A stretch of 55,766 bases of DNA from positions 1 to 55,766 of the forward strand of contig CAJLNC010000005.1 of assembly GCA_905207905.1 (NCBI GenBank), read 5' to 3'. Below are positions 1-8,805 of this stretch, in pieces; the first letter of the stretch is position 1, and the number at the start of each line of letters is the position of its first letter. The stretch is from an uncultured Lachnospiraceae bacterium (GTDB taxonomy: Bacteria; Bacillota_A; Clostridia; Lachnospirales; Lachnospiraceae). Under the pieces are notes generated by a model. The model saw only the letters and a list, made by a program, of their open reading frames with translations. It did not search any database and had not been told where the DNA came from. The translations under genes and the position numbers were made by a program.

Positions 1-3000
1 TAAGGCTGCATCCGGCTGGAGGTATTTTAAATATTGATATTCTGAGTTTTCAGCGTCTGGCGTTTCGGGTCTTTGAGGAGACAGGGGCCGGCCAAAAGCC
101 GGTTTTGACAGAGACGGGGAAAAATCTCCTGCTGCGCAGGGTGGCGGCTCAGGAGAAATCCAGACTGGAGATTTTAGGAAGCAGGCTGGAAAAACCCGGT
201 TATATTTCTCAGATCAAATCCATCCTCTCAGAGCTGACTCAGTATGAGATCTCGGAAGAGGAGCTTGAGGAGATGATCCGGCTTTCGGAAAAAAGACCGC
301 AGCTTCAGTATAAGCTGAGAGATATCCTTACTCTGTACCGGGGATTTTCTGAATACAAAAGAGAACGGTTTCTTACTGCAGAGGAACTGCTGGATGTGTT
401 CTGTGAAGCAGCCGGAGATTCCAGGCTGTTAAAGGACAGCGTGCTGGCTTTTGACGGCTTTACCGGATTTACGCCGGTGCAGCAGAATGCATTAAAGAAA
501 CTGCTGACCCTTTGCAGTAAGATACAGATCACAGTGACCCTGGATCCAGCCCAGCAGCCGATGGGAAGGATTTTTGATCATGAGCTGTTTTATCTCAGCA
601 AAAAGACTATACAGACGCTGTTCCGGCTGGCAGAGGAGACGGGAACCCGGCTTCTGGAGCCGGTGGTGCTTACGAAGAGACACCGCTTTCGTTCCGGAGG
701 GGAGCTGGAGTTTCTGGAGCGTCATCTGTTTCGGTATGGAAAGCAGAAGTGTTTTTCTGAGAACCAGGCTCTTTCCCATAAGTTTGGTGAGTCAAAGCGG
801 AATGAAGGCGAAGGAATTTCTCTTCATGTATCCGGAACCCCCATGGAGGAGGTAGCGTTTGCAGCCAGGACGATTCTTACCCTTGTGCGAGAGCAGGGGT
901 TCCGATACCGGGAGATCGCAGTGATGGCTGGAGATCTTCCCTCCTATGGCAATTATGTGAGGAAGGTGTTTGAGGAGCATGGGATTCCCTGCTTTGTGGA
1001 TCAGACCGTTCAGATTTTGCTGAATCCCTGCCTGGAGTTTATCCGGGGGGCTTTTGGGCTGTTGGAGTTTCAGTTTTCTTATGAAAGTGTATTTCGATAT
1101 CTGCGCACCGGCTTTGCAGGCATCTCCAGGCAGGAGACCGACCGGCTGGAGAATTATGTGAGGGCTCTGGGAATTCGCGGAAAATATCAGTGGGAGCAGA
1201 CCTGGACTAGAGAGACTGCCTCAATGGTGCCGGGAGAAGCGGCAGACTGTGAAGAGTACCGGAAAAGGATCATGGAGTCTTTGGCTCCCTGGCTGGAGAT
1301 TTCCGGAAGAGGCAAGGCACCTCTTAGCAGATACGCAGAGGCACTCTATGAGCTGCTGGTATCCTGCAAGATCCAGCAGCAGTTAAAAGAACAGGAACAG
1401 GAATTTGAACGAAAAGGGCAGAGAGAAAAGGTCAACGAATACAGCCAGATTTACCGGATCATTCTGGATATTTTGGATGAAGCGGTGGAGCTTTTGGGGG
1501 AGGAGGAGATCTCAAGGAAGGAATTTTTGGATATTTTGGAGGCTGGTTTCGAAGAGGCCAGAGTGGGCCTGATTCCACCTGGAATTGACCAGGTGCATGT
1601 GGGGGATATGGAGCGAACCAGACTGAATCAAATCCGGGTGCTGCTGTTTTTGGGTCTGAACGACGGTTGGATCCCTGCCAGAGAAAACAAAGGAGGCATT
1701 GTCTCAGATCTGGAGCGGGAATTCCTCCATGGATCAGGCATCGAGCTGTCACCGACTGCCAGGGAAAACAGTTATGTTCAGCGGTTTTATCTGTATCTGG
1801 GACTTACAAAGCCGGCAGAGAGACTGTACCTGTCTTTTTGCCGCAGCAGCAGTGATGGAGGCGCTATGCGTCCCTCTTATCTGGTGGCAGTGATCCGCAG
1901 GATGTTTCCCTATCTGGAGCTTCAGGACGAAAACGTAAAAAAGGATCCTCTGGCTCAGATTACCTCCCTGAAGACAGGCCTGCCGTATCTGGCGGAGAGC
2001 CTCCGGCTCCTTCGGGAAAAGGGAGGAGAGCAGTTAAGACAGAGAACGGGAAAGCTGCTTGCATTGTATCAGGAGAACGAAGCGTACCAAAGCCAGGCAG
2101 AAGCGCTGGTGGATGCAGCGTTTTTTGTTTTGGGCCGGGAAAAGATAGATTCCCTGACCGCCAAAGCGCTTTACGGGGAAGTGCTGGAGAACAGTGTTAC
2201 CAGGCTGGAACAGTTTGCCTCCTGCGCCTTTGCCCATTTTGCGGCCTATGGTCTTCAGCTAAAGGAGCGGGAAGAGTATAAGGTACGGTCCGTGGATATT
2301 GGAAATATTTTTCACAAGGCATTGGAACTGTTTGCCAGGAAACTGGAGAATAGTCCCTACAACTGGTTTACCCTGCCAGAGGAGGCAAGAAAAAAATTCA
2401 CGGAGGACAGTGTGGAGGAGGCGGTGGAGACCTACGGTTCTCAGGTGTTCTTTGATACAGAGCGGAATCGTTATGGGGTTCAGCGGATCAAGCGGATTTT
2501 AAACCGTTCTGTGTGGGCGCTGCATCGTCAGATCCAGGCAGGACGCTTTGTTCCAGGCGGATTTGAGGTATCCTTTGCTTCTGCCAGAGATTTAAAATCC
2601 GTGAACATTGCCCTGAGTGAAACCGAGCGGATGCGTCTGAAGGGAAGAATCGACCGGATCGATGTATGCCGGGAGGAGGATCAGGTGTATGTGAAGGTGG
2701 TGGATTACAAGTCCGGAAATACTACCTTTGATCTGGTGGCGCTTTACTATGGACTCCAGCTTCAGCTGGTGGTCTATTTGAATGCAGCTATGGAGCTGGA
2801 GCAGCGGCTTCATCCGGGAAAGGAGATTGTCCCTGCGGGGATTTTCTATTTCCGCCTGCAGGATCCGATACTGGAAGGAACCCAGGAGATGACGCCGGAG
2901 GAAATCAACCAGGAAATCTTAAAAAAGCTAAGGCCCAGCGGGCTGGTGAACCAGGATCCGATGGTGGTAGAGCGGATGGACGGCAACTTCCAAAAAAATT

Positions 3001-3311
3001 CTCTGGTGATTCCGGTGGGAAAAAAGAAAGACGGTTCCTGGACTGCAGCATCAAAAGTGGCAAAACGGGAGCAGCTAGAGGAGCTGTCCAGCTTTGTACA
3101 GGAGAAACTGCAGAATCTGGGGCAGAACATCCTGGAGGGCTGGGTGGCGCCGAACCCTTATGAGCGGAAGCAGGAGTGCTCCTGTACTTACTGCCAGTTT
3201 TCTGGTCTTTGCGGGTTTGACCGAAAGATCCCGGGAACAGAATTTCGAAAAATTTCAGAACTTACGGAGGGAGAGGTCTGGGAGCGGTTATCCTCCCGGG
3301 AAAAAGAATGA
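1..3311 (+). CDS. addB: AddB, helicase-exonuclease subunit (5' end outside window)
   Basis: AddB is the second subunit of the AddAB helicase-nuclease, which resects double-strand breaks for RecA loading; it acts in the cytoplasm with AddA, encoded downstream. The frame is already open at the window edge, so the N-terminal P-loop lies outside. The RecB-type nuclease motif is visible as GRIDRID followed by VVDYKSG (codons near 2640-2720). The four iron-sulfur cysteines are present: one at codon 2223 and a C-terminal CxxCx5C at codons 3183, 3192 and 3210. An apparent TTG start at 105 is only an internal codon, because the upstream codons (HPAGGILNIDILSFQR) match the family. The stop overlaps the next gene by 4 nt. 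Identity is very likely; the start is not visible. Confidence 0.96.
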   Translation, partial: RLHPAGGILNIDILSFQRLAFRVFEETGAGQKPVLTETGKNLLLRRVAAQEKSRLEILGSRLEKPGYISQIKSILSELTQYEISEEELEEMIRLSEKRPQLQYKLRDILTLYRGFSEYKRERFLTAEELLDVFCEAAGDSRLLKDSVLAFDGFTGFTPVQQNALKKLLTLCSKIQITVTLDPAQQPMGRIFDHELFYLSKKTIQTLFRLAEETGTRLLEPVVLTKRHRFRSGGELEFLERHLFRYGKQKCFSENQALSHKFGESKRNEGEGISLHVSGTPMEEVAFAARTILTLVREQGFRYREIAVMAGDLPSYGNYVRKVFEEHGIPCFVDQTVQILLNPCLEFIRGAFGLLEFQFSYESVFRYLRTGFAGISRQETDRLENYVRALGIRGKYQWEQTWTRETASMVPGEAADCEEYRKRIMESLAPWLEISGRGKAPLSRYAEALYELLVSCKIQQQLKEQEQEFERKGQREKVNEYSQIYRIILDILDEAVELLGEEEISRKEFLDILEAGFEEARVGLIPPGIDQVHVGDMERTRLNQIRVLLFLGLNDGWIPARENKGGIVSDLEREFLHGSGIELSPTARENSYVQRFYLYLGLTKPAERLYLSFCRSSSDGGAMRPSYLVAVIRRMFPYLELQDENVKKDPLAQITSLKTGLPYLAESLRLLREKGGEQLRQRTGKLLALYQENEAYQSQAEALVDAAFFVLGREKIDSLTAKALYGEVLENSVTRLEQFASCAFAHFAAYGLQLKEREEYKVRSVDIGNIFHKALELFARKLENSPYNWFTLPEEARKKFTEDSVEEAVETYGSQVFFDTERNRYGVQRIKRILNRSVWALHRQIQAGRFVPGGFEVSFASARDLKSVNIALSETERMRLKGRIDRIDVCREEDQVYVKVVDYKSGNTTFDLVALYYGLQLQLVVYLNAAMELEQRLHPGKEIVPAGIFYFRLQDPILEGTQEMTPEEINQEILKKLRPSGLVNQDPMVVERMDGNFQKNSLVIPVGKKKDGSWTAASKVAKREQLEELSSFVQEKLQNLGQNILEGWVAPNPYERKQECSCTYCQFSGLCGFDRKIPGTEFRKISELTEGEVWERLSSREKE

Positions 3312-4486
3312 TTACAATATTAAGCAGATTTTTTATAAAGAATCAGAAGGAGATCACAGATCCCAAGGTGCGTCAGAGCTATGGCATGCTTTGCGGGGCA
3401 GTGGGGATCTTTCTCAATATCCTGCTGTTTGCAGGAAAGTTTTTTGCAGGTGTGTTCAGCAACTCGGTAGCCATCACAGCGGATGCTTTTAACAATTTAT
3501 CGGACGCAGGTTCCTCTGTAATTACGCTGGTAGGATTTAAGATGGCAGGACAGAAGCCGGATCCGGATCACCCTTTTGGACATGGGAGAATCGAATATGT
3601 GTCGGGTCTGCTGGTTTCTGTGGTGATTTTGTTGATGGCGCTGGAATTGTTCCAGTCTTCTGTGGATAAGATTCTGCATCCGGAGCCGGTGTCGGCCAGC
3701 CTGCTGGTGCTGGCGATTCTGGCTGCTTCCATTGGAGTGAAGCTGTATATGTGTTTTTATAACAGGAGTGTGGGAAGAAAGATCGGCAGCGCTGCCATGG
3801 AAGCTGCTTCCAAGGACAGCTTAAGCGACAGTCTGGCCACTTTTGTGGTGCTGGGAACCACTCTTTTTGCAAAGTTTACCGGCGTGCAGATTGATGGCTG
3901 GTGCGGGATTTTGGTATCCTGCTTTGTACTGCTGGCAGGTATCAGCGCTGCAAAGGATACCATTGATCCTCTTTTGGGTCAGCCGCCGGAACCGGAGTTT
4001 GTGGAGAAGGTGAAGGAGATTGTGCTAGGCTACAGGGATCAGGGGATTTTGGATATCCATGATCTGGTGGTACACAATTACGGACCGGGCAGGGTGATGA
4101 TCTCTCTCCATGCGGAAGTGCCTGCCAATGGGGATATGGTGAAACTTCACGATACCATAGATACCATAGAGCATCATTTGAAGAAGGAGCTTTTGTGTGA
4201 AGCAGTGATCCATATGGATCCTGTGGCCACGGACAGTGAAAATGTGCGGAAGCTAAAAGGCCAGGTGCGCAGGATTATCCAGTCCATGGAAGGGGAGATT
4301 CGGTTCCACGATTTCCGCGTGGTGGAAGGCCCCACACACACCAACGTAATTTTTGATGTGGTAGTTCCCTACAATTATCCAATGGGGGATGAGCAGGTGA
4401 AAAGCTATTTGAATCAGGAGATACAAAAGATTTCTTCCCAGTATTGCACGGTGATCCAAGTGGATAAGGATTACATACGCAGGTAA
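3308..4486 (+). CDS. Cation diffusion facilitator (CDF) family transporter
   Basis: This is a membrane exporter of divalent metals (Zn, Fe or Mn; specificity not resolvable) driven by proton exchange. The 392-residue length is normal for CDF proteins with a cytoplasmic C-terminal domain. The family signature is clear: AITADAFNNLSDAGSS in TM2 supplies the HD/DxxxD metal-site pattern (here D and D around residues 59-66), followed by HPFGHGRIEY and further membrane segments to about residue 220. The C-terminal cytoplasmic metal-sensing fold follows, with VHNYGPGRVMISLHAEV. It overlaps addB by ATGA, so translation is probably coupled. Its position between addB and addA is unusual and gives no functional link by itself. 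Confidence 0.93.
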   Translation: MITILSRFFIKNQKEITDPKVRQSYGMLCGAVGIFLNILLFAGKFFAGVFSNSVAITADAFNNLSDAGSSVITLVGFKMAGQKPDPDHPFGHGRIEYVSGLLVSVVILLMALELFQSSVDKILHPEPVSASLLVLAILAASIGVKLYMCFYNRSVGRKIGSAAMEAASKDSLSDSLATFVVLGTTLFAKFTGVQIDGWCGILVSCFVLLAGISAAKDTIDPLLGQPPEPEFVEKVKEIVLGYRDQGILDIHDLVVHNYGPGRVMISLHAEVPANGDMVKLHDTIDTIEHHLKKELLCEAVIHMDPVATDSENVRKLKGQVRRIIQSMEGEIRFHDFRVVEGPTHTNVIFDVVVPYNYPMGDEQVKSYLNQEIQKISSQYCTVIQVDKDYIRR

Positions 4487-4581
4487 AAGCAGCAGGATAG
4501 CGGGAGTTTCGGAGTGCAGTCCAGAACGGGAAGAATGAATAAGGTCCTGGAGCGGTTCAGACAGAGAATGAGGAGGAAATG

Positions 4582-4785
4582 ATGGCAATAAGGCTGAATG
4601 AAAATAAAGAAGTGGTAGAGCGGGTGAAGGAGGGCCTGAAGCGAAAGGGAGGATACTGTCCCTGCCGGCTGGAAAAGAAAGAAGAATACAAGTGTATCTG
4701 TCAGGAATTCCGACAGCAGATGGAAGATCCAGAGTTTGAAGGCTATTGTCACTGTATGCTGTATTACAAAGAAAAGGAGCGATAA
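4582..4785 (+). CDS. Ferredoxin-thioredoxin reductase catalytic-chain-like protein
   Basis: This 67-residue protein carries three cysteine pairs: CPC at 26-28, CIC at 38-40 and CHC at 56-58. That is the hallmark of the ferredoxin:thioredoxin reductase catalytic chain, which reduces thioredoxin through a 4Fe-4S cluster next to a disulfide. The spacing (CPC-x9-CxC-x15-CHC) differs from the plant/cyanobacterial chain (x16 and x8), and the protein is shorter, as in the small FTR-like proteins of anaerobes. A thioredoxin gene begins 3 nt after its stop, which strongly suggests that thioredoxin is its partner. ATG 4582 is preferred over ATG 4579 because AGGAGG at 4571-4576 gives a 5-nt spacer. Electron donor is not shown; ferredoxin is an inference. 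Confidence 0.82.
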   Translation: MAIRLNENKEVVERVKEGLKRKGGYCPCRLEKKEEYKCICQEFRQQMEDPEFEGYCHCMLYYKEKER

Positions 4786-4788
4786 TTT

Positions 4789-5094
4789 ATGAAAACGGTT
4801 ACGAAAAATACGTTTGAAGATGTTGTGGTAAATTCCAAGAAACCAGTGCTGCTGGATTTCTGGGCAACCTGGTGCGGTCCCTGTCAGATGCTGACGCCTA
4901 TTATGGAGGAACTGGATGCAGAGAGGGATGATCTGATGATTGGAAAAGTGGATGTGGATGCGGAGCCGGAACTGGCAGTGCGGTTCCGGGTGGTGAGTAT
5001 TCCCACAGTGATCCTGCTTCAGGACGGGAAAGAGATTGCCAGGAGCGTGGGCTATTTGCCCAAGGAGGAACTTCTTCAAAAATTGGGGATCTGA
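4789..5094 (+). CDS. trxA: Thioredoxin
   Basis: A 101-residue single-domain thioredoxin, the general cytoplasmic dithiol reductant. The active site WCGPC is at about residues 28-32, the cis-Pro segment SIPTVILL at about 71-78, and the C-terminal helix is complete, so it should be functional. It starts 3 nt after the FTR-like gene, with the ribosome binding site AAGGAG inside the end of that gene; co-expression and a shared electron path are therefore likely. I cannot tell whether the genome holds other thioredoxins or an NADPH-dependent TrxB. Confidence 0.95.
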   Translation: MKTVTKNTFEDVVVNSKKPVLLDFWATWCGPCQMLTPIMEELDAERDDLMIGKVDVDAEPELAVRFRVVSIPTVILLQDGKEIARSVGYLPKEELLQKLGI

Positions 5095-5118
5095 GAGACA
5101 GAGGAAAGGAGAGCGCCC

Positions 5119-8100
5119 ATGGGCAGCAGATGGACAGAAGAGCAGCAGCAGGTCATTGACCTGAGGGACTGCAATATGCTGGTATCCGCAGCGGCAGGTT
5201 CCGGAAAGACTGCCGTTTTAGTGGAGCGCATTATTTCAAAAATATTGGATGAGAGGAAGCCGGCAGATATTGACCGGCTTCTTGTGGTTACCTTTACCAA
5301 TGCAGCGGCAGGGGAGATGCGGGAGCGGATAAGGACTGCGTTGGAGGAGAAATTGGAGGAGCAGCCGGAGAATGAACATCTTCAGCGTCAGATTACCCTG
5401 GTGCATCACGCACAGATCACTACGATTCACAGCTTCTGTTTGGAGGTGATCCGGAATCACTTTCACAGGATCGGACTGGATCCCGGTTTCCGAATTGGGG
5501 ATGAGGGTGAGTTAAAACTTTTGCGTCATGATGTGATGGAGGAGCTTCTGGAGGAAGCCTACAGTGAGAAGGATCCGGAGTTTCTCTGTTTTTCCGAGGC
5601 CTTTGCCCCGGGAAAGTCGGATCAGGGACTGGAGGAGGCGATTCTGCAGTTTTATGATTTCTCTATGGGGCATCCATGGCCGGAAGCCTTCCGCAGTCAG
5701 TGCCTGGAGGCTTACGGGGCAGATGAAACGATGTTTGCCAATGCTCCCTGGATGCAGGAGCTGCTGCGCATCCTGAAGCTGCGGATTCAGGATCTGGTCA
5801 CGATCCAGAAAGGACTTCTTGCGATTGTTCGGGAGCCGGACGGCCCCTGGATGTATCTGGAAGCTATGGAGGAAGATCTTCATTATCTGCAGCGTCTGGA
5901 AAAGTGCAGTACCTATGAGGAATATTATCACATTTTTGAGACGCCTCCTTCCTGGCTGGCTCTTTCCAGAAAAAAGGACGAGAATGTTTCTGCGATCAAA
6001 ATTCTCAGGGTCAAAAATCTGAGAGATATGATCAAAAAACAGATTGATAAACTGAGACAAACTTATTTTTTTGCTTCTCCCAGTCAGATGGCAGAGGATA
6101 TGGCCAACAATCGCCATATGGTACAGGTGCTGGTGAAGCTGACGGATCGATTTGAGAAAGCCTATGAGGAGAGAAAGACAGAAAAAAAACTGGTGGATTT
6201 CAATGACCTGGAGCACTTTGTCCTGAAGATCCTGGTGGAGCCGGGAGAGGCGGGTTGGGCGCCTACTCAGGCGGCCCGGGAATACGGGGAATATTACCAG
6301 GAGATCATGATCGATGAGTACCAGGACAGCAATCTGGTGCAGGAGATCCTCCTCACCAGCGTTTCCGGAAAGGCGCAGGGGCGTCGCAACCTGTTTATGG
6401 TGGGAGATGTCAAACAGAGCATTTACCGGTTCCGGCTGGCAAGGCCTGAGCTTTTTATGGAAAAATACCACACTTACCAGAAAAACCAGGGGGAGAATCG
6501 ACGCATTGATCTGCACAAGAATTTTCGCAGCCGCCATCAGGTGCTGGACACGGTGAATCTCATTTTCCAACAGCTGATGACAGAGGCAGTGGGAGGCATC
6601 GTCTACGATGAGGATGCCGCGCTGTATCCGGGGGCTCAGTTTCCCCCTGCGCCCAAGGAGGAATTTTATGACACGGAAGTGCTTCTGATAGAGGATGTCC
6701 GGAAACAGGGAGATTCAGAAGAGAATGGGGAAGCTGCCGGGGATCTTCGGCGGCAGGAGGCAATGGCCGTTGCCTTGCGGATCCGCCAGATGGTAGGGAC
6801 GGAGCAGATTTGGGATAAGGAAGAGGGGCGCTTTCGTTCGGTTCGATATTCGGATATTGTGATCCTGCTGCGCACCATCTCCGGCTGGGCAGATTTGTTT
6901 GCCCAGGTTCTGGGAGAATTTGGAATCCCGGCTTATACCGGGGGAAGCACCGGATATTTTTCGGCTCTTGAGGTAAAGACAGTGCTGTCCTACCTTCAGG
7001 TACTGGACAATCCAAGGCAGGATATTCCTCTGGCAGCAGTACTGCGCTCTCCCATAGGAAAACTGAAAGATGAGGAGCTGGCAAGGCTGCGGATTCAGAG
7101 TCCGGATACAGATTTCTATACCTGTTGTGTCCGGTATCTGGAGGGACAGGACCCAACTTCACAACTGTATAAAAAACTAAAAAATTTCTGGGAGATGACC
7201 GGGCGGTTCCGGGATATGGTTCCTTATACACCTATGCATTTGCTGTTGTGGAATATTTTGGAGACCACCGGGTATGGAGATTATGTGCTGGCCATGCCAG
7301 GAGGGGCGCAAAGAAAGGCCAATCTGGATATGCTGGCAGAAAAGGCCATGGCCTATGAGGCCACCAGCTATCGGGGATTGTTTAATTTTGTGCGGTACAT
7401 TGAGCATCTGCAGAAATACGAGATTGATTATGGAGAGGCCAGCCAGATTGGGGAAGCGGAGGATGTGGTGCGGATCATGAGCATCCACAAGAGCAAGGGC
7501 CTGGAATTTCCGATTGTATTTGTGAGCGGCCTTGGAAAAAATTTTAATCTTCAGGATTCTAGAAGCCGGCTGATTTTCCATCCGGAGCTTGGAGTGGGCT
7601 GTGATTATGTGGATCTGGATCTTCGGGTGAAGCTGCCTCTTTTGATGAAACGGGTGATGGCCAGACAACTTCTGGAAGAAAATCTGGGCGAGGAGCTTCG
7701 GGTGCTGTATGTGGCCATGACCAGGGCCAGAGAGAAGCTGATCCTCACCGGAGGGGTGAAAGATCTGGAAAAGAAGATGCATGCCTGGGCAGAGGAGATC
7801 GGAAGTGAAAAAGGTACCATCTCCTACAGCACCATCACCAGCGCAGACACCTGTCTGGACTGGGTGATGGCGGCTCTTCTGCGTCATGACTGTGGGAAAC
7901 AGCTTTTGGAGGAGTTTGCTCTTCCGGCATCTTCGGAGACGGAGCTTTCGCATAAGCCGGGAGGCGTTATATTTCACAGATGGAGTCTGGAAGAGCTGGA
8001 GCAGGCCCAGGGGGAAGATCTGGAAAAGGGACTGAAAGAACGGGAGATGCTGTATCAGCCTTTTTCGGAGACGGAGGAGACGAAAGCATTGGGAGAGGAA

Positions 8101-8805
8101 CTGAGGCGCAGGCTCAGCCTTACGTACCCCTATGAAAAAAATCTGTCTATTCCTGGAAAGATTACGGTGTCTTTGCTGAAACGGATGCACATGGACAGAG
8201 AACCCAAAGAGGAGTCCCTTCTTCTTTATCAAGAACCGGAGGTGGTGCCCCTGATTCCCAGATTTAAGAGCGGAGAAGAGGAAAAGAGCGGCGCTGCCAG
8301 GGGGACGATTTATCATCGCTTCCTGGAACATCTGGAGTTTGGAGGTGGATTTGACAGAAAGTTCACAGAATCTCAGTTGGAAACCATGGTGAAGTGTGGT
8401 AAAATTCAGAAAGATGAGGCGGAATGGATTTCTATTAAGAAGATTACAGGTTTTTTGAACTCTTCCATTGGAGAAAGAATGAGCAGAGCAGCCCGGGCGG
8501 GGATGCTTTACCGGGAGCAGCCTTTTGTTCTGGGAGTCAGGGCTTCCAGTCTGGATCCGGAGTGGGACCCTGAGGAGGAAGTGCTGCTGCAAGGAATCAT
8601 AGACGCTTATTTTCAGGAAGGAGACAGCCTGATTCTGGTGGACTATAAGACGGATCAGGTAAAGAAGCCGGAGGAGCTGGCAAGGCGTTATAAGGTTCAG
8701 CTGCTGTGCTATCAGATGGCTCTGGAGCGCCTGACGGGGAAAAAGGTGAAGGAAAAACGGATCTATTCGTTCTGCTTAAACCAGGAGGTTATAGTGCATG
8801 ATTGA
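5119..8805 (+). CDS. addA: AddA, helicase-nuclease subunit
   Basis: AddA is the UvrD-type 3'-5' helicase plus RecB-family nuclease that partners AddB in double-strand-break repair. The 1228 residues are a normal length. Helicase motifs appear in order: AAAGSGKT (Walker A, about residue 26), IDEYQDS (Walker B/motif II), GDVKQSIYRFR (motif III), MSIHKSKGLEFPIVF (motif V) and LYVAMTRAREKL (motif VI). The C-terminal nuclease has GIIDAYF and LVDYKTD, then LLCYQMAL. The start has AAAGGAG about 9 nt upstream. Its last 8 nt overlap the next gene. The frame is full length and intact. Confidence 0.97.
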   Translation: MGSRWTEEQQQVIDLRDCNMLVSAAAGSGKTAVLVERIISKILDERKPADIDRLLVVTFTNAAAGEMRERIRTALEEKLEEQPENEHLQRQITLVHHAQITTIHSFCLEVIRNHFHRIGLDPGFRIGDEGELKLLRHDVMEELLEEAYSEKDPEFLCFSEAFAPGKSDQGLEEAILQFYDFSMGHPWPEAFRSQCLEAYGADETMFANAPWMQELLRILKLRIQDLVTIQKGLLAIVREPDGPWMYLEAMEEDLHYLQRLEKCSTYEEYYHIFETPPSWLALSRKKDENVSAIKILRVKNLRDMIKKQIDKLRQTYFFASPSQMAEDMANNRHMVQVLVKLTDRFEKAYEERKTEKKLVDFNDLEHFVLKILVEPGEAGWAPTQAAREYGEYYQEIMIDEYQDSNLVQEILLTSVSGKAQGRRNLFMVGDVKQSIYRFRLARPELFMEKYHTYQKNQGENRRIDLHKNFRSRHQVLDTVNLIFQQLMTEAVGGIVYDEDAALYPGAQFPPAPKEEFYDTEVLLIEDVRKQGDSEENGEAAGDLRRQEAMAVALRIRQMVGTEQIWDKEEGRFRSVRYSDIVILLRTISGWADLFAQVLGEFGIPAYTGGSTGYFSALEVKTVLSYLQVLDNPRQDIPLAAVLRSPIGKLKDEELARLRIQSPDTDFYTCCVRYLEGQDPTSQLYKKLKNFWEMTGRFRDMVPYTPMHLLLWNILETTGYGDYVLAMPGGAQRKANLDMLAEKAMAYEATSYRGLFNFVRYIEHLQKYEIDYGEASQIGEAEDVVRIMSIHKSKGLEFPIVFVSGLGKNFNLQDSRSRLIFHPELGVGCDYVDLDLRVKLPLLMKRVMARQLLEENLGEELRVLYVAMTRAREKLILTGGVKDLEKKMHAWAEEIGSEKGTISYSTITSADTCLDWVMAALLRHDCGKQLLEEFALPASSETELSHKPGGVIFHRWSLEELEQAQGEDLEKGLKEREMLYQPFSETEETKALGEELRRRLSLTYPYEKNLSIPGKITVSLLKRMHMDREPKEESLLLYQEPEVVPLIPRFKSGEEEKSGAARGTIYHRFLEHLEFGGGFDRKFTESQLETMVKCGKIQKDEAEWISIKKITGFLNSSIGERMSRAARAGMLYREQPFVLGVRASSLDPEWDPEEEVLLQGIIDAYFQEGDSLILVDYKTDQVKKPEELARRYKVQLLCYQMALERLTGKKVKEKRIYSFCLNQEVIVHD

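Noticed and set aside
105..110. Start of addB at TTG 105
   Set aside because: Codons upstream are open to the window edge and match the AddB family, so this is an internal codon.
7177..8592. 471-codon minus-strand frame inside addA (and similar ones at 5512-6570 and 37075-38091)
   Set aside because: They lie fully antisense to well-supported genes, lack ribosome sites and have no recognisable domains; they follow from the codon bias of the sense genes.
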